Below are positions 17,601 to 26,284 of a stretch of DNA of 61,220 bases, one piece after another. The notes under the pieces are model-generated. The model ran no database searches. It was not told the origin of the DNA and saw only the letters and a list, made by a program, of their open reading frames with translations. The DNA is taken from NCBI GenBank assembly GCA_002490725.1, contig DKUN01000014.1, forward strand, positions 1 to 61,220, given 5' to 3'. Every line of letters starts with the position of its first letter. The first letter of the stretch is position 1. Position numbers and translations under genes: made by a program. Source of the stretch: Porphyromonadaceae bacterium UBA7203. GTDB lineage: Bacteria > Bacteroidota > Bacteroidia > Bacteroidales > Muribaculaceae.

Positions 17601-20600
17601 GCCGATGGTCGGATTGCCTATAACGGAGATTGTGTTGGCCTCGTTGTCGGGATCGCGGCGCGAGAAGCGTTGGGAGTATGACGCGCCGGCCACTCCGGAA
17701 TTGATGGCCTCGTTGCGTTCGTTTTTAACATCGACAAGGCTCTGCAGAGCAAAATCAAGGAAGTTGCTTTCGGGCCACACGAGGTAGCGCTGCGAGGCAA
17801 CGTCGCCGTTGTAACGGCCGGGAGCGGTCAGTTCGAGCGGCACCTCATATTCATAATAATTGGCCTTCACGTCGGAGCCGAGGCGAATGAACACCGAGAA
17901 CTGGCCCGAACGAAGGTCCTGCGAATTGTCGATCGGCGCTTCGGCATGAACCCACATCTGCATGCGCTTGTAGTTGCGAAGGTCCTGATACGTGTCGCGA
18001 TACACGCCGCGCGCATCGCCCGGACGAATGTCGGAGAGTGTCATCATCATTGACTGCTCGTTGAGCTGCACAATCTGACTTTGGCCCGGGTCGGTTATAC
18101 GGGTCACGCCCGGAGGCAACACGTAGTTCACCGGCTCACGGCCCGCATTCTCCTCGATGTTGACCACCGAGAGGTCCAGGCGTCCCTCGGCCGGAGTGTC
18201 GGAGCGGTTGTTGAGGTTGAAGTTATAGCCGCGCCATTCGCCGCGAACGAGCTCGAGAGTGGCAAAGCGCAGGTGGGTCGTTGCGGTGAAACCCGTCATG
18301 AACATGCGGGCGAACCGTACCGACGAGAGGTCGTTGATAGAGCCGACCTTTTTTTCGTAGTCCGACAGCGGAATCTTGAACTGATACCATTCGACGAGCA
18401 CATCGTTGTCATCGCGGGTGTGGACCATCGACACCTGCTTGTCAGTAATATAATTGCGGCCTACGACAAGGTCTTCAGGGCGGATCGATACGCGATACTG
18501 AAAATATCGCTCATATTCGTTGAGCGTATTATCCTGGTTGATATCCTCGACGTCGGGAGTGGAGCGCGAGCTCTGATAGAGAGGGTCGGACGCGTCTTCG
18601 GCGCTGAGCGAGTTGCCCTCCACGCCGTTGTAGCGCTTATAGCGGTCGAGCACGCCGAGCCGCTCGGCATCATAGTCATAGCCGCGATAAAAATGGTAAT
18701 TGTCGCCTGCAGGGTCGTTGAAGGGCGAGAACGGATCGGTCTGGTAGCGCGCCTGGGTTTCGGGCGAGAGCACCTGGCGCAGACGGGCCAGATAGTCGGC
18801 ATAACTCGGGGCGTTATATTCATCGGCATTGATGAGACCGTCGAGACCAACGTCCTGAATCGGACGCGAGCCGGAGTTATTGTCGAACGAATAGGTCAAA
18901 GAGGCCTGGGTCGACACCCGGCCCCAGACGGTTTCGCGCATATATTCATCGTTGCCGTCGTAAGGAACACCGTTTTCATAGCTCTTATAGCCGTCCTTGA
19001 GAATATCCTCGCTGACCTCGCCGAAGTTCAGGTAAAGGTCGCCGCCGTCAAGATTGTCGGCGTCGGGGTCGAGAAATGGATTCATCAGCCAGAACTGCAC
19101 ATATTCGATGTTGTTCTGCTCGAAATTGGTGGTTTCAAGCTTGCGCATGATGCCGCCCCAGCGCTTGGCGGGGTTGCGGAGAGTGCCGTCGGAGTTGATA
19201 TCCGTTGCATCAAGATTATAGGGGCCGCGCTCGTTGGGATAGAAGCTCAGGTTGAGCGTCTGCACCACATTACTCTCGCCATATGAAAGTTCGCGGCCGG
19301 GGAAAATCTCGGTCGACGTCACTTCTCTGACATAGGGGTTGGAGAGCTGCTTGAGGTCGCTTTTGATATAGCCGGGACACAGCGACGAATTGCGCTGGGT
19401 GAAGAGGCGGTCAATATAATACCAGTTGAGCAGCGCGCGGTTCATGCCATAGGTGACGTCGTTGCTGAGGTTCGATTCCTCGAACATCGACGGAGTCGAC
19501 GACAGGCTCCAGGCATAGGGCGACTTGAGGTCAATGCCGGTCTGGGCGGCCTCGAAGTCGTCGAGATAGCTCGAGCCGCGGGCCGAACCGCTCTTTTGCT
19601 TGTGGGGCACAAGCTGCGCGAATTCGCCCTGGACGGAGATTTTCGACGGAGCGACAGCGTTGACTGTCGGAATCACGTTGATGGCATTTGTCAGCCACTG
19701 GAATTCTTTGGTATAATTGAAGTTGAAGCCCCAGATGGTGTTGTTGACCACCTCGTCGCCGATTCCGACTTTTTCGGTAAGCGCCTTTTCTGAAAAGTGC
19801 ATGAGCGTAAGGCCGAAGTTGAAGTCGCGCGAGAATTTATAATTCAGGTCGAGGCCCAGCAGCGTTTTGCGCTCCATCGAGTATAGGCTCTGGTCCTCGA
19901 GAGTAACGCTGACGCTCTGGCCCGAATCCAGAATACTCTGGTTTATGATGGTAACCTCGCCGTTGGCATAGTCGACAATATAGTCGGAGTTCTCGGTCAG
20001 GGTAACGCCGCCAGCAGTAACGATGACCGAGCCGCGGGGCACGTTGTAGGCGTTGAGCGATATGCGGCTGCCGTCGGTGCCCTGATATTCACCGGTGAGT
20101 ATGAACTTGTTCTTGTCGGCAAACTGGCGGGCCACTACCTGCGTGCTGTCATACAGCTCTTTATATACATATTTCTCGGCCAGTGCCGCCGAGCCGATAG
20201 CCTGCTCGAGGTGTGCGCCGAAAGGCTCGGCTACCGGGAAAATAATCTTGCCGGTGGCCGGCAGGAACGTATAGCCCTCAATGAAGTCAAACATGCCGTC
20301 GGGATTGCCCTCCTGGTTGGAATCGAGGCGGTCAAGGTTCATAACCTGGAGCAACGTCTTGTTTGAAAGCGAGGGCACAGGCAGGTAGGTAATGGCGGTA
20401 CCGGTGGTGTCGCTCAGATATTTAATCTGCATCTTGAAGTTGCTCCGCGAAACGTTGGTGGCACCGAGCGAATATACGTTTTTCATCATCAGGCGCCAGT
20501 TGGGCCAGTGAGGAGACTGGGTTGTGCCCTTGAGCAGCTTGACGTAGATATTGTCAGAGGTGGTGGTGATGTCGTCGGAAAACTCGCCGACCTGATAAAC

Positions 20601-22097
20601 CTTGCCGTTATAGGTATACTCGTAGGCAACGGCAAGCACCTCGTCGGCGTTGAGCGTGGTGCGCAGCGATATATAGCCGAGCGATGCGTTCAGTTCATAC
20701 TCCGATGACGTGAGCAGGCGCGCGCTCTCGATTTTTTCGTAGTCGCGCCCCCCCTCGAATCCATTGGCGGCAAGAGGCGACAGAACCTGGGTCACGGAGT
20801 TGATCAGACGCGCGTCGGGATATTGCTCCTTGATTGTCGACAGGAGGTTGTTGGAGGTATTGGCCGGATTCGGCATCGCTGCGTCCGGAATCCAATAGGG
20901 GCAGTCAAGGTCCTGATTCTCGCCGAGATCCATGAAGGCAACAAGGTTGCGGCTCTCGTTAAACGAACTGTTCTTATTGGTTATCCATACCTGTATGCGC
21001 GTAATGTTGACGCCCGACGCCACATAGGGAAGCCTGGCGGCAAATTTGTCGTAGTTGCGGCGAAAGAAGTGGCTTAGAAAAAAGTGGCGGTTGGCGTCGT
21101 AATTGTCGGCGTTGACCGTAAAGGAGGTTGTTTGCTTGCCTCCTTTAGAGCTGACCGAGCGCGACTCGGAATTCTGCTGCGAAATCAGCGCCGTCGCGGT
21201 GAGTTTGCCAAACTGGAGTTTCGTTTTAAAACCGAACAGCGCCGACGCGCCTCGAATCAGCGACGAACCGGAGGTAAACGACACATTGCCCGCCTCGATT
21301 GACTGGATAATATCGTCTTCCTCGCCCTGATAATTCAGCGTAAGGTTCTGCGAGTCAAACGAGAATGTCGCATCAGTATTATACGACATGTTGAAGTTCA
21401 GCCTGTTGCCCACGCTGGCCTGAATCGAGGCCTGAATTTTCTGGTCAAAATCGAAAAAGGTTTTCCGCCGGCTGTCGAGCGACAGGGCCGGGTTATCCGT
21501 CTTGTTGCTCTTGATACCCATCGACAGCAGCACCGAACCGGTGGTTTTGAGCGACACGCCTCCCGGTCCGAAAATCTTTTCGAGCGGACCGAGCGAGAAG
21601 TTCATGTCGAGAATATTGAACGGCTCCTTGGTTTTCGGGTCGAGCGCCAGCTCGGCGTTACGCCGCTTCCAGTAGCGTGCAAGGGTCTGACGCGTCTGCC
21701 ATTCGTCATACTGCTTTCTGGTCAGCACAAACGGAGTTACCAGATCGTTTTTGCCGAGGCGGATGTGAATGGTATAGGTCTGTGTCAGCGGGTCGTAGTC
21801 GGCTTCGGTCGTAATGTTCTGCGGCTGACTAAAGTCCTGAACCGGCTCCCATTGCATCAGTTCCTCGAAATTACGCGGCACAGTAGTGCGGACATCGCGG
21901 CGCGATTCGGAAAGAATCGTGTCGGCAGGCTCGCCCTGATAGGGAGTTACAGGCATCACGGGCGGCGGTGTCAGCGACGGCTCGTAATACTGGGCATAAA
22001 CGCGGCCGCTCCAGCCCGGCAGGCAACAATAAAGGCCAACCGCAAAAAGGAGCACCCGACGGAATATGTCTATATGGCGACTGAAGCGTAGTTTCAT
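14619..22097 (-). CDS. sprA: Type IX secretion outer-membrane translocon SprA
   Basis: A 2492-residue SprA protein, the very large outer-membrane barrel through which type IX cargo passes. It has an N-terminal hydrophobic export segment (about residues 10-35), then long beta-rich stretches typical of SprA with KTTGSVLLSMGIKSNKT-like barrel strands, LKFDVKSKNSMPWDP and the C-terminal RIQLGMFFEHQVNTPL. The size fits the roughly 2400-2500 residues of the family. It stands alone on the minus strand, is divergent from the metallo-hydrolase gene at 22230, and converges on the glycogen operon. I could not find a clear -7 box in the 130-nt intergenic region. No other known type IX genes (porK/L/M/N, porV, gldK-N) are in the window. 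Confidence 0.93.
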   Translation of the reverse strand: MKLRFSRHIDIFRRVLLFAVGLYCCLPGWSGRVYAQYYEPSLTPPPVMPVTPYQGEPADTILSESRRDVRTTVPRNFEELMQWEPVQDFSQPQNITTEADYDPLTQTYTIHIRLGKNDLVTPFVLTRKQYDEWQTRQTLARYWKRRNAELALDPKTKEPFNILDMNFSLGPLEKIFGPGGVSLKTTGSVLLSMGIKSNKTDNPALSLDSRRKTFFDFDQKIQASIQASVGNRLNFNMSYNTDATFSFDSQNLTLNYQGEEDDIIQSIEAGNVSFTSGSSLIRGASALFGFKTKLQFGKLTATALISQQNSESRSVSSKGGKQTTSFTVNADNYDANRHFFLSHFFRRNYDKFAARLPYVASGVNITRIQVWITNKNSSFNESRNLVAFMDLGENQDLDCPYWIPDAAMPNPANTSNNLLSTIKEQYPDARLINSVTQVLSPLAANGFEGGRDYEKIESARLLTSSEYELNASLGYISLRTTLNADEVLAVAYEYTYNGKVYQVGEFSDDITTTSDNIYVKLLKGTTQSPHWPNWRLMMKNVYSLGATNVSRSNFKMQIKYLSDTTGTAITYLPVPSLSNKTLLQVMNLDRLDSNQEGNPDGMFDFIEGYTFLPATGKIIFPVAEPFGAHLEQAIGSAALAEKYVYKELYDSTQVVARQFADKNKFILTGEYQGTDGSRISLNAYNVPRGSVIVTAGGVTLTENSDYIVDYANGEVTIINQSILDSGQSVSVTLEDQSLYSMERKTLLGLDLNYKFSRDFNFGLTLMHFSEKALTEKVGIGDEVVNNTIWGFNFNYTKEFQWLTNAINVIPTVNAVAPSKISVQGEFAQLVPHKQKSGSARGSSYLDDFEAAQTGIDLKSPYAWSLSSTPSMFEESNLSNDVTYGMNRALLNWYYIDRLFTQRNSSLCPGYIKSDLKQLSNPYVREVTSTEIFPGRELSYGESNVVQTLNLSFYPNERGPYNLDATDINSDGTLRNPAKRWGGIMRKLETTNFEQNNIEYVQFWLMNPFLDPDADNLDGGDLYLNFGEVSEDILKDGYKSYENGVPYDGNDEYMRETVWGRVSTQASLTYSFDNNSGSRPIQDVGLDGLINADEYNAPSYADYLARLRQVLSPETQARYQTDPFSPFNDPAGDNYHFYRGYDYDAERLGVLDRYKRYNGVEGNSLSAEDASDPLYQSSRSTPDVEDINQDNTLNEYERYFQYRVSIRPEDLVVGRNYITDKQVSMVHTRDDNDVLVEWYQFKIPLSDYEKKVGSINDLSSVRFARMFMTGFTATTHLRFATLELVRGEWRGYNFNLNNRSDTPAEGRLDLSVVNIEENAGREPVNYVLPPGVTRITDPGQSQIVQLNEQSMMMTLSDIRPGDARGVYRDTYQDLRNYKRMQMWVHAEAPIDNSQDLRSGQFSVFIRLGSDVKANYYEYEVPLELTAPGRYNGDVASQRYLVWPESNFLDFALQSLVDVKNERNEAINSGVAGASYSQRFSRRDPDNEANTISVIGNPTIGDVRVMLIGVRNNAATMKSGVVWVNELKVTDFDESGGWAAKANVNLAMSDIATFNFGAHIETAGFGGVDQSLNSRRMDDYRQLNFAMQVDAGRFLPEKVKLRAPIYYSTTSEHITPKYNPLDTDVLLSDALDRCATKQQRDSIRAFAIEETRSENFSISGLKFDVKSKNSMPWDPANLTVNFSFSKQHFNDPTTEYENTNDYRGSIQYTWSPFKRSVKPFSKKVDPKSRSKKFLREWEFGYLFNNITLSTNISRYYYEQQTRSEIDDNFQLPVAVSKNFLWDRKLSLSWNLTKTLSFRFESNTQARIDETAGAVNKRLFPDEFKQWKDTVMSSIRSLGTPWGYNQSFSAEYKLPFNQIPVLDWLTGSAKYNATYQWDRGATIADVSYGNNIANKADFSVDGRLNLEGLFNKVPYFKKVNTRFASRRNNATRSTTKRLQRPKRMERTFRLKPDTSIVIKHNLKVKKIKVTATTTDGKPFKIDYRPIDDTSIEVTTRGDSNVKFLVQEVKEQEKKNFWSEAAQYATRLLISPRSFTIRMHHTRSMSVPLWRPAVGIGFGQSRSDGPMAPGLGFAFGFVGDDFIDKAKERGWLMVDDGQTSPAIANKSIEISMEGSIEPIPGLKITVNAQRNDSRTNSVQFMYDDMPTSRTGSYTKTHCAIATALRTSNAADGYYDPTFQKFLEYIPVVAARVQGRYDGASYPESGFLEGNPLAGKPFDAANGGVSPTSSDVLIPAFLAAYTGVSPSRQYLNPFPALSAILPNWKVTYDGLINLWNLKKVFKSVTLNHAYQCTYTVGSYNGFLNWVSLGGSNNDLGFTLDELSGAPIPSSPYNISSVTIQERFAPLVGLKVTLRNDLRLNAEWTEQRTLTLNSSAGQLVEGTQRGITLGAGYKIVNLMKILKIAGRSNATSHDIDLNADFKLTQSQALIRRIESNYTQATSGTRNLNVNVTAKYALSKRIQLGMFFEHQVNTPLVSNSAFPTSNSAYGITCNLSLAR

Positions 22098-22229
22098 TGC
22101 AATGTGACTGCATTATTAACGCAGAAACCCGCAGCGTTATTGCACACGGCCGATAAAACATTTTCACGCCCGAATGCGTTTATAGGATATACAGATTTCA
22201 TCTACGTTTCTACTAATTTATTTACTGCT

Positions 22230-23012
22230 ATGAAGCTGACATTTTTAGGTACCGGCACGAGTACCGGCGTTCCCCAGATTATGTGCGATTGCCCCACCTG
22301 CCGCAGCCGCGACGAGCATGACAAGCGTCTGCGCTGTTCGGCCATGGTGACCTATAAAGACAAGAACATACTGATTGACTGCGGACCTGACTTCCGACAG
22401 CAGATGTTGGCGCAGGGTTCGCCGATGATCGAGGCCCTGCTGGTGACACACAGTCACTATGACCACGTCGGAGGCGTCGATGACCTGCGCCCATACTGCG
22501 CCATGGGCGACGGCTTTCCGATTTACTGCCGCCCCGACGTAGCCGGCGACCTGCGCGACCGTGTGCCCTACTGTTTTGCCGAGGCGCCATATCCGGGAGT
22601 GCCGGCATTCAACATCACTGAAATCACTACCAAACCGTTCAACGTGGCCGATATCGACGTCGTGCCCCTGCCGGTCATGCACCACCGCCTCCCGATTGTA
22701 GGCTTCAAAATGGGCAATCTCGCCTATATAACCGACGCGAAAACGATTCCTGATTCAACTATCGAGCTCATTCGCGGAATCGACACTTTTGTCATCAACG
22801 CGCTCAGACTCAAGGAGCACCACAGCCACCTGTCGCTCCAGCAGGCCCTCGACATCATTGCCGAGGTGAAACCCCGCATCGCCTATATCACCCACATGAG
22901 CCACGGCATCGGACCGGCAGCCGAAGCATCGCTGCGCCTGCCCGAAGGGGTGAAACTCGCCTACGACGGACTGGTAGTGCACATTCCCGACCAGTTCGGC
23001 GACGCCGAATAA
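22230..23012 (+). CDS. MBL-fold metallo-hydrolase, PhnP-like
   Basis: A 260-residue metallo-beta-lactamase-fold hydrolase. The order FLGTGTSTGVPQ, CDCPTCRSRD, IDCGPDFRQQ, THSHYDHVGG (the zinc-binding HxHxDH motif) and a later MHHR/TDAK pair is that of the PhnP branch. In known cases this branch hydrolyses cyclic phosphodiesters. The Cys pair in CDCPTC may bind a structural zinc as in PhnP. The physiological substrate is unknown, and no phosphonate genes are nearby. The frame is open 42 codons upstream, but the start at 22230 (MKLTFLGTG) is the family N-terminus. Confidence 0.87.
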   Translation: MKLTFLGTGTSTGVPQIMCDCPTCRSRDEHDKRLRCSAMVTYKDKNILIDCGPDFRQQMLAQGSPMIEALLVTHSHYDHVGGVDDLRPYCAMGDGFPIYCRPDVAGDLRDRVPYCFAEAPYPGVPAFNITEITTKPFNVADIDVVPLPVMHHRLPIVGFKMGNLAYITDAKTIPDSTIELIRGIDTFVINALRLKEHHSHLSLQQALDIIAEVKPRIAYITHMSHGIGPAAEASLRLPEGVKLAYDGLVVHIPDQFGDAE

Positions 23013-23039
23013 CAACGACTTTTCTCTATCTGTCTGATT

Positions 23040-23435
23040 ATGGGAAACACACTTTTCAACATGAACGACGGCGGAAAAATCAAAATTTTTCCAAGTGCCA
23101 TAGTCGTGTTTAACTTCACCACCGACGACGAAGGGCAACTTTCGCGCATACTGAGCGCCAACCCGGGCATGCCGGTGCTTTTCCTCGCTACTAAATTCAA
23201 CCGCAACGTCTTTTCACAGGCCGAGGGCCACGTCCGCACCTTCATTTTTGCCGACGGGCCGGTCAATCCCGCAAGCGTCGACCCGGAGTATCCCGCACAA
23301 TGGATTTCCGCGGGCGACTATCTTCCGGGGCTGCCAGGCAACCTCAGCGTCAGCGCTACCGGCGACGGCGGCTTCAGGATAACCTCCCTATCGCCCGACC
23401 CGCGCCGTACCGTCATGTTCCGCGCCTCGCAATAA
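23040..23435 (+). CDS. Small protein of unknown function
   Basis: I do not recognise this 131-residue protein. It has no signal peptide or membrane segment. A segment near residues 44-56 (MPVLFLATKFNRN) is hydrophobic, and the C-terminal half (DYLPGLPGNLSVSAT, FRITSLSPDPRRTVMF) looks beta-rich. It starts 28 nt after the metallo-hydrolase stop and is probably co-transcribed with it. Its last 23 bases overlap the 3' end of the convergent NUDIX gene. It is probably a real gene given the spacing and lack of any other gene there, but it has no known family support. MNDGGKIKIF at residue 9 is an alternative start. Confidence 0.55.
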   Translation: MGNTLFNMNDGGKIKIFPSAIVVFNFTTDDEGQLSRILSANPGMPVLFLATKFNRNVFSQAEGHVRTFIFADGPVNPASVDPEYPAQWISAGDYLPGLPGNLSVSATGDGGFRITSLSPDPRRTVMFRASQ

Positions 23436-23916
23436 AAGCCAGCGCAAGCGCACGCGACGTGGAGGTCGGAGTCTGGTGCAACAGCGGCAGAATCTCGTCA
23501 GCCCGGTGCCATGAGGCTGAATCGACCTCTGACGACAAGCGCAGTTCTCGACGGTCTACACGCGCAAAGAATCCTATCATCAGCATCTGCTTTTTCGGGA
23601 ACCAGCGCGTGCAGACCGGCTCGAGGCTGATCACCTCCTGACCGGTCTCTTCGAGAATTTCGCGACGGGCGGTTGTTTCAGCATCCTCTCCGGGCTTGAT
23701 GTAGCCTGAAACGAGGTTGCAGAATTCGGTGGAAATATAGCTTTGGCGTAAAAGCAACACCTCGCCGGCGGCGTCGTGAACAAGGGCAATCACAGCCGTA
23801 GGAAACATGTCGAACCACGGCTTGCCGCACGTTTCACACCAGGGCACAACCCCCTCGTCGCCAAGGGGTCGCCCCGAAAGAAGCGCACCACAATCAGGGC
23901 AATAAGTAAATTTCAT
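23413..23916 (-). CDS. NUDIX hydrolase with N-terminal zinc ribbon (NudC-like)
   Basis: A 167-residue NUDIX hydrolase. Residues 6-30 contain two Cys pairs (CPDCG and CETCG), a zinc ribbon like that of NudC-type NADH pyrophosphatases. The full Nudix box follows, with GYIKPGEDAE and ARREILEETGQ matching GX5EX7REUXEEXGU. The likely reaction is hydrolysis of a nucleoside diphosphate linked to another group. The SQPWPxPxS array that marks NudC itself is not seen, so NADH or NAD-capped RNA as substrate is only a possibility. It starts 6 nt after the second ABC permease and ends the exporter operon. Confidence 0.88.
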   Translation of the reverse strand: MKFTYCPDCGALLSGRPLGDEGVVPWCETCGKPWFDMFPTAVIALVHDAAGEVLLLRQSYISTEFCNLVSGYIKPGEDAETTARREILEETGQEVISLEPVCTRWFPKKQMLMIGFFARVDRRELRLSSEVDSASWHRADEILPLLHQTPTSTSRALALAFIARRGT

Positions 23917-23922
23917 ATGATT

Positions 23923-25098
23923 TCAACGTTTCTTATGCAGGCGGCTATGCAATTCCCGGCGATAGAACATCACCGAAATCAGAAAGTAGACGCCCGCTTG
24001 AATCCATAGTCCTATGAACTCGTGACTGACCTGGCCGAGAGTCGCGCCCATGGAGTTGATGCGCACATAGCCATTGACTGCAAAGGTCGACGGAAACAGC
24101 ATTCCGATCCACTTCCAGAACTCGGGCACGGCCGACGAGGGCCACGAAATGCCCGACAGAAAGAGCAGCGGCACCGACATGAACACGAATAGAAGAATGC
24201 AGTCCTCACGCCTGTAGACAAACGATGAGAACGTGATGCCCATATAGCCGCATGCCAGCACATATGGCACCATGAACGCCACAAACGTCCAGAAATCGCC
24301 GAGCGACGGAAGCCCGAATATATACGTGACCACGGTAAACATATAAACGGCCATGAGCATATATATCAGAAAGTAAGTCAACGTCTTGCCCCATACGATA
24401 TGGAACGGGTTGCGGTAAATGCGGGCCGTCGGGAGGGCGAGGCCGTTGAACCGTTCGCGCGTGCCGCCCCCGACCATGCCGAGGCCGAGCATCAGCGTCT
24501 GCTGAAGTATCAGCATCATCACCGCCGGCATCAGAAACGACGCAAAGCCGCCCTGCGGATTAAAGAGCGGAATATAATCGTAGGCCACCGGCTGGGTAGC
24601 TATCGCTTCCTGGCGGGCGGTGGCGCCGGTGTAGAAACGCGATGCCTTAAGTTCCTTGTTGAGCGCGAGCGACGCGTTAGTGGCGCCGAGCAGCGTCGAC
24701 TTGTAGTAGAGCATACCGGCCATGTCGGCATAGACCCCTATAATCGCCTGCTCGCCGTTGGCGAGAGTGCGGTCAAAATCATCGGGAATCACCACTATGC
24801 CATAAATGTCGCCGAGCTTGTTCATGCGCTCCGCTTCGGCAACCGAAACACAATTAGCCACGACGCTGACCTCGGGGGTGGCGTCGATCATGCGCACGAA
24901 CTTTCGCGACAGCTCCGAGCCAGCGTTGTCTACAACGGCAACGGGCACCTCGCGAACGGTTTCGTTCGTGTAAATAAAAGCGTAAAGCAGCGGATAGAGC
25001 AGCGGCACAAAAAACACAAAGAGCACAACGCCGTGGTCGCGCATGATGAAGCGAAACTCGGCGGCTGCAATCTGCAATATGTTAATCAGAGACTTCAT
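23923..25098 (-). CDS. ABC-2 type exporter permease (second of two)
   Basis: A 391-residue inner-membrane permease of the YhhJ/ABC-2 type. A first transmembrane helix (about residues 24-42) is followed by a large periplasmic domain (about 45-200) and then five hydrophobic helices in the C-terminal half. It overlaps the preceding permease by 4 nt (ATGA), which signals translational coupling, and the two probably form a heterodimer. No ATP-binding subunit is encoded in this cluster. The substrate is unknown. Confidence 0.88.
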   Translation of the reverse strand: MKSLINILQIAAAEFRFIMRDHGVVLFVFFVPLLYPLLYAFIYTNETVREVPVAVVDNAGSELSRKFVRMIDATPEVSVVANCVSVAEAERMNKLGDIYGIVVIPDDFDRTLANGEQAIIGVYADMAGMLYYKSTLLGATNASLALNKELKASRFYTGATARQEAIATQPVAYDYIPLFNPQGGFASFLMPAVMMLILQQTLMLGLGMVGGGTRERFNGLALPTARIYRNPFHIVWGKTLTYFLIYMLMAVYMFTVVTYIFGLPSLGDFWTFVAFMVPYVLACGYMGITFSSFVYRREDCILLFVFMSVPLLFLSGISWPSSAVPEFWKWIGMLFPSTFAVNGYVRINSMGATLGQVSHEFIGLWIQAGVYFLISVMFYRRELHSRLHKKR

Positions 25099-26276
25099 GG
25101 CTTATATTTGGCATGACGGAAGGCATAGCGGTAGAGCGGCAGAGTCAGCAGAGGCAACAGCAGGAAGCAGAGCAGCGCCACAATCGACGGCCATGCGTAG
25201 AGAATCGAATAGCCGTGTAATGCCTGATTGACGTAAAGTAGATAATAATGACGCAGGGGGAAGAGCCATGCCGCAGCCTGAAGAAGCGGGCTCATGGCCA
25301 TTGTCGGAAACGAGAGACCCGAAATCGAGAAACTCACAATGCCCCAGAGCGAACAAACACACATTGAAAAGCGCATGTTGCCCTGCAGCAGGCCGTAGAC
25401 AAACACGCCGAATGCCTGCGCCGCAAGGATGCATAGCACCCCGATTCCCCACATCATCCACAGGCCTCCGCGGCATGGAAAGTGAAGATACTTGTAGAAC
25501 ACCACGTCGCAGAGCAGCATCATCAGCGAAAAGAGCAGCGTCTGCGGAATCAGCTTGCCGACAAGAAACAGAGTCGTTGACCGGCCGGCCAGGTTGTAGG
25601 CCTTGCGCTGGTCGTTGCGCTTCCACTCCAGACCGATGGTATAGGGCGTGAAAATCATTACGAGCAGCATTATGCAGCCGGGCACGATTATATTGCTCAG
25701 ATACACTGAATAGTCGAGCACCGCGTTGCCTATCGGGTGAGCCTCGATGGCTATGGGGCGGACGGCGGCCATTGCGGCATTGTCGCCCATGCCTTTGGCT
25801 ACAAACGTCTGGCGCGACACGCCCATTCCTATCATTTCAGAGGCTGTGCGCATGTCGCGCATCAGCAGCGAGCCGGCAATGAGATACGACTCGTTGGTGT
25901 AGAAGCCGATTTTCGGCTGCCGCTGGCCGAGCGCACGCTCGGTGGTTCCGCGCGGAATGTGGAAAAAGGCATATATCTCGCCTCGCTGCATGGCCTCGCG
26001 TGCTTCCGAGAACGTAGAGTAGCGATAGCGGAGGTCGGTGTTTTCCATTGCGTCGAGAGTTCTCACAAGGGTGCGTGTCGTCGACGTGTCGTCTTCATCG
26101 ACAATACCTGCGGGAAGGTCGGTAGGCAGCCCCGCCCCCATCAGAGAAATGAAGAACAGGAGCAGCAACACCGGCGCGAAAAACATTACGACGAGCATCA
26201 TCGGACGCCGGGAGAAGAATGCCAGCTCCCTCATCCACAGCTGCCACAGGCGCACAAAGATATTTTTGCGCATCAC
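25095..26276 (-). CDS. ABC-2 type exporter permease (first of two)
   Basis: A 393-residue permease with the same layout as its neighbour: an N-terminal helix (about residues 26-46), a periplasmic domain with PAGIVDEDDTS, then several transmembrane helices. The gene follows the HlyD-like adaptor by 8 nt and overlaps the next permease by 4 nt. Together with TolC and HlyD proteins it would span both membranes. MM at the start leaves a one-codon ambiguity. Confidence 0.87.
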   Translation of the reverse strand: MMRKNIFVRLWQLWMRELAFFSRRPMMLVVMFFAPVLLLLFFISLMGAGLPTDLPAGIVDEDDTSTTRTLVRTLDAMENTDLRYRYSTFSEAREAMQRGEIYAFFHIPRGTTERALGQRQPKIGFYTNESYLIAGSLLMRDMRTASEMIGMGVSRQTFVAKGMGDNAAMAAVRPIAIEAHPIGNAVLDYSVYLSNIIVPGCIMLLVMIFTPYTIGLEWKRNDQRKAYNLAGRSTTLFLVGKLIPQTLLFSLMMLLCDVVFYKYLHFPCRGGLWMMWGIGVLCILAAQAFGVFVYGLLQGNMRFSMCVCSLWGIVSFSISGLSFPTMAMSPLLQAAAWLFPLRHYYLLYVNQALHGYSILYAWPSIVALLCFLLLPLLTLPLYRYAFRHAKYKP

Positions 26277-26284
26277 GTTTCGAA

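Noticed and set aside
18081..19286. A 401-codon plus-strand open frame inside sprA
   Set aside because: The sprA protein is complete and family-like here; this is a mirrored frame.
22104..22229. 42-codon extension of the metallo-hydrolase
   Set aside because: The family N-terminus begins at MKLTFLGTG. The extension crosses the intergenic region and has no family similarity.
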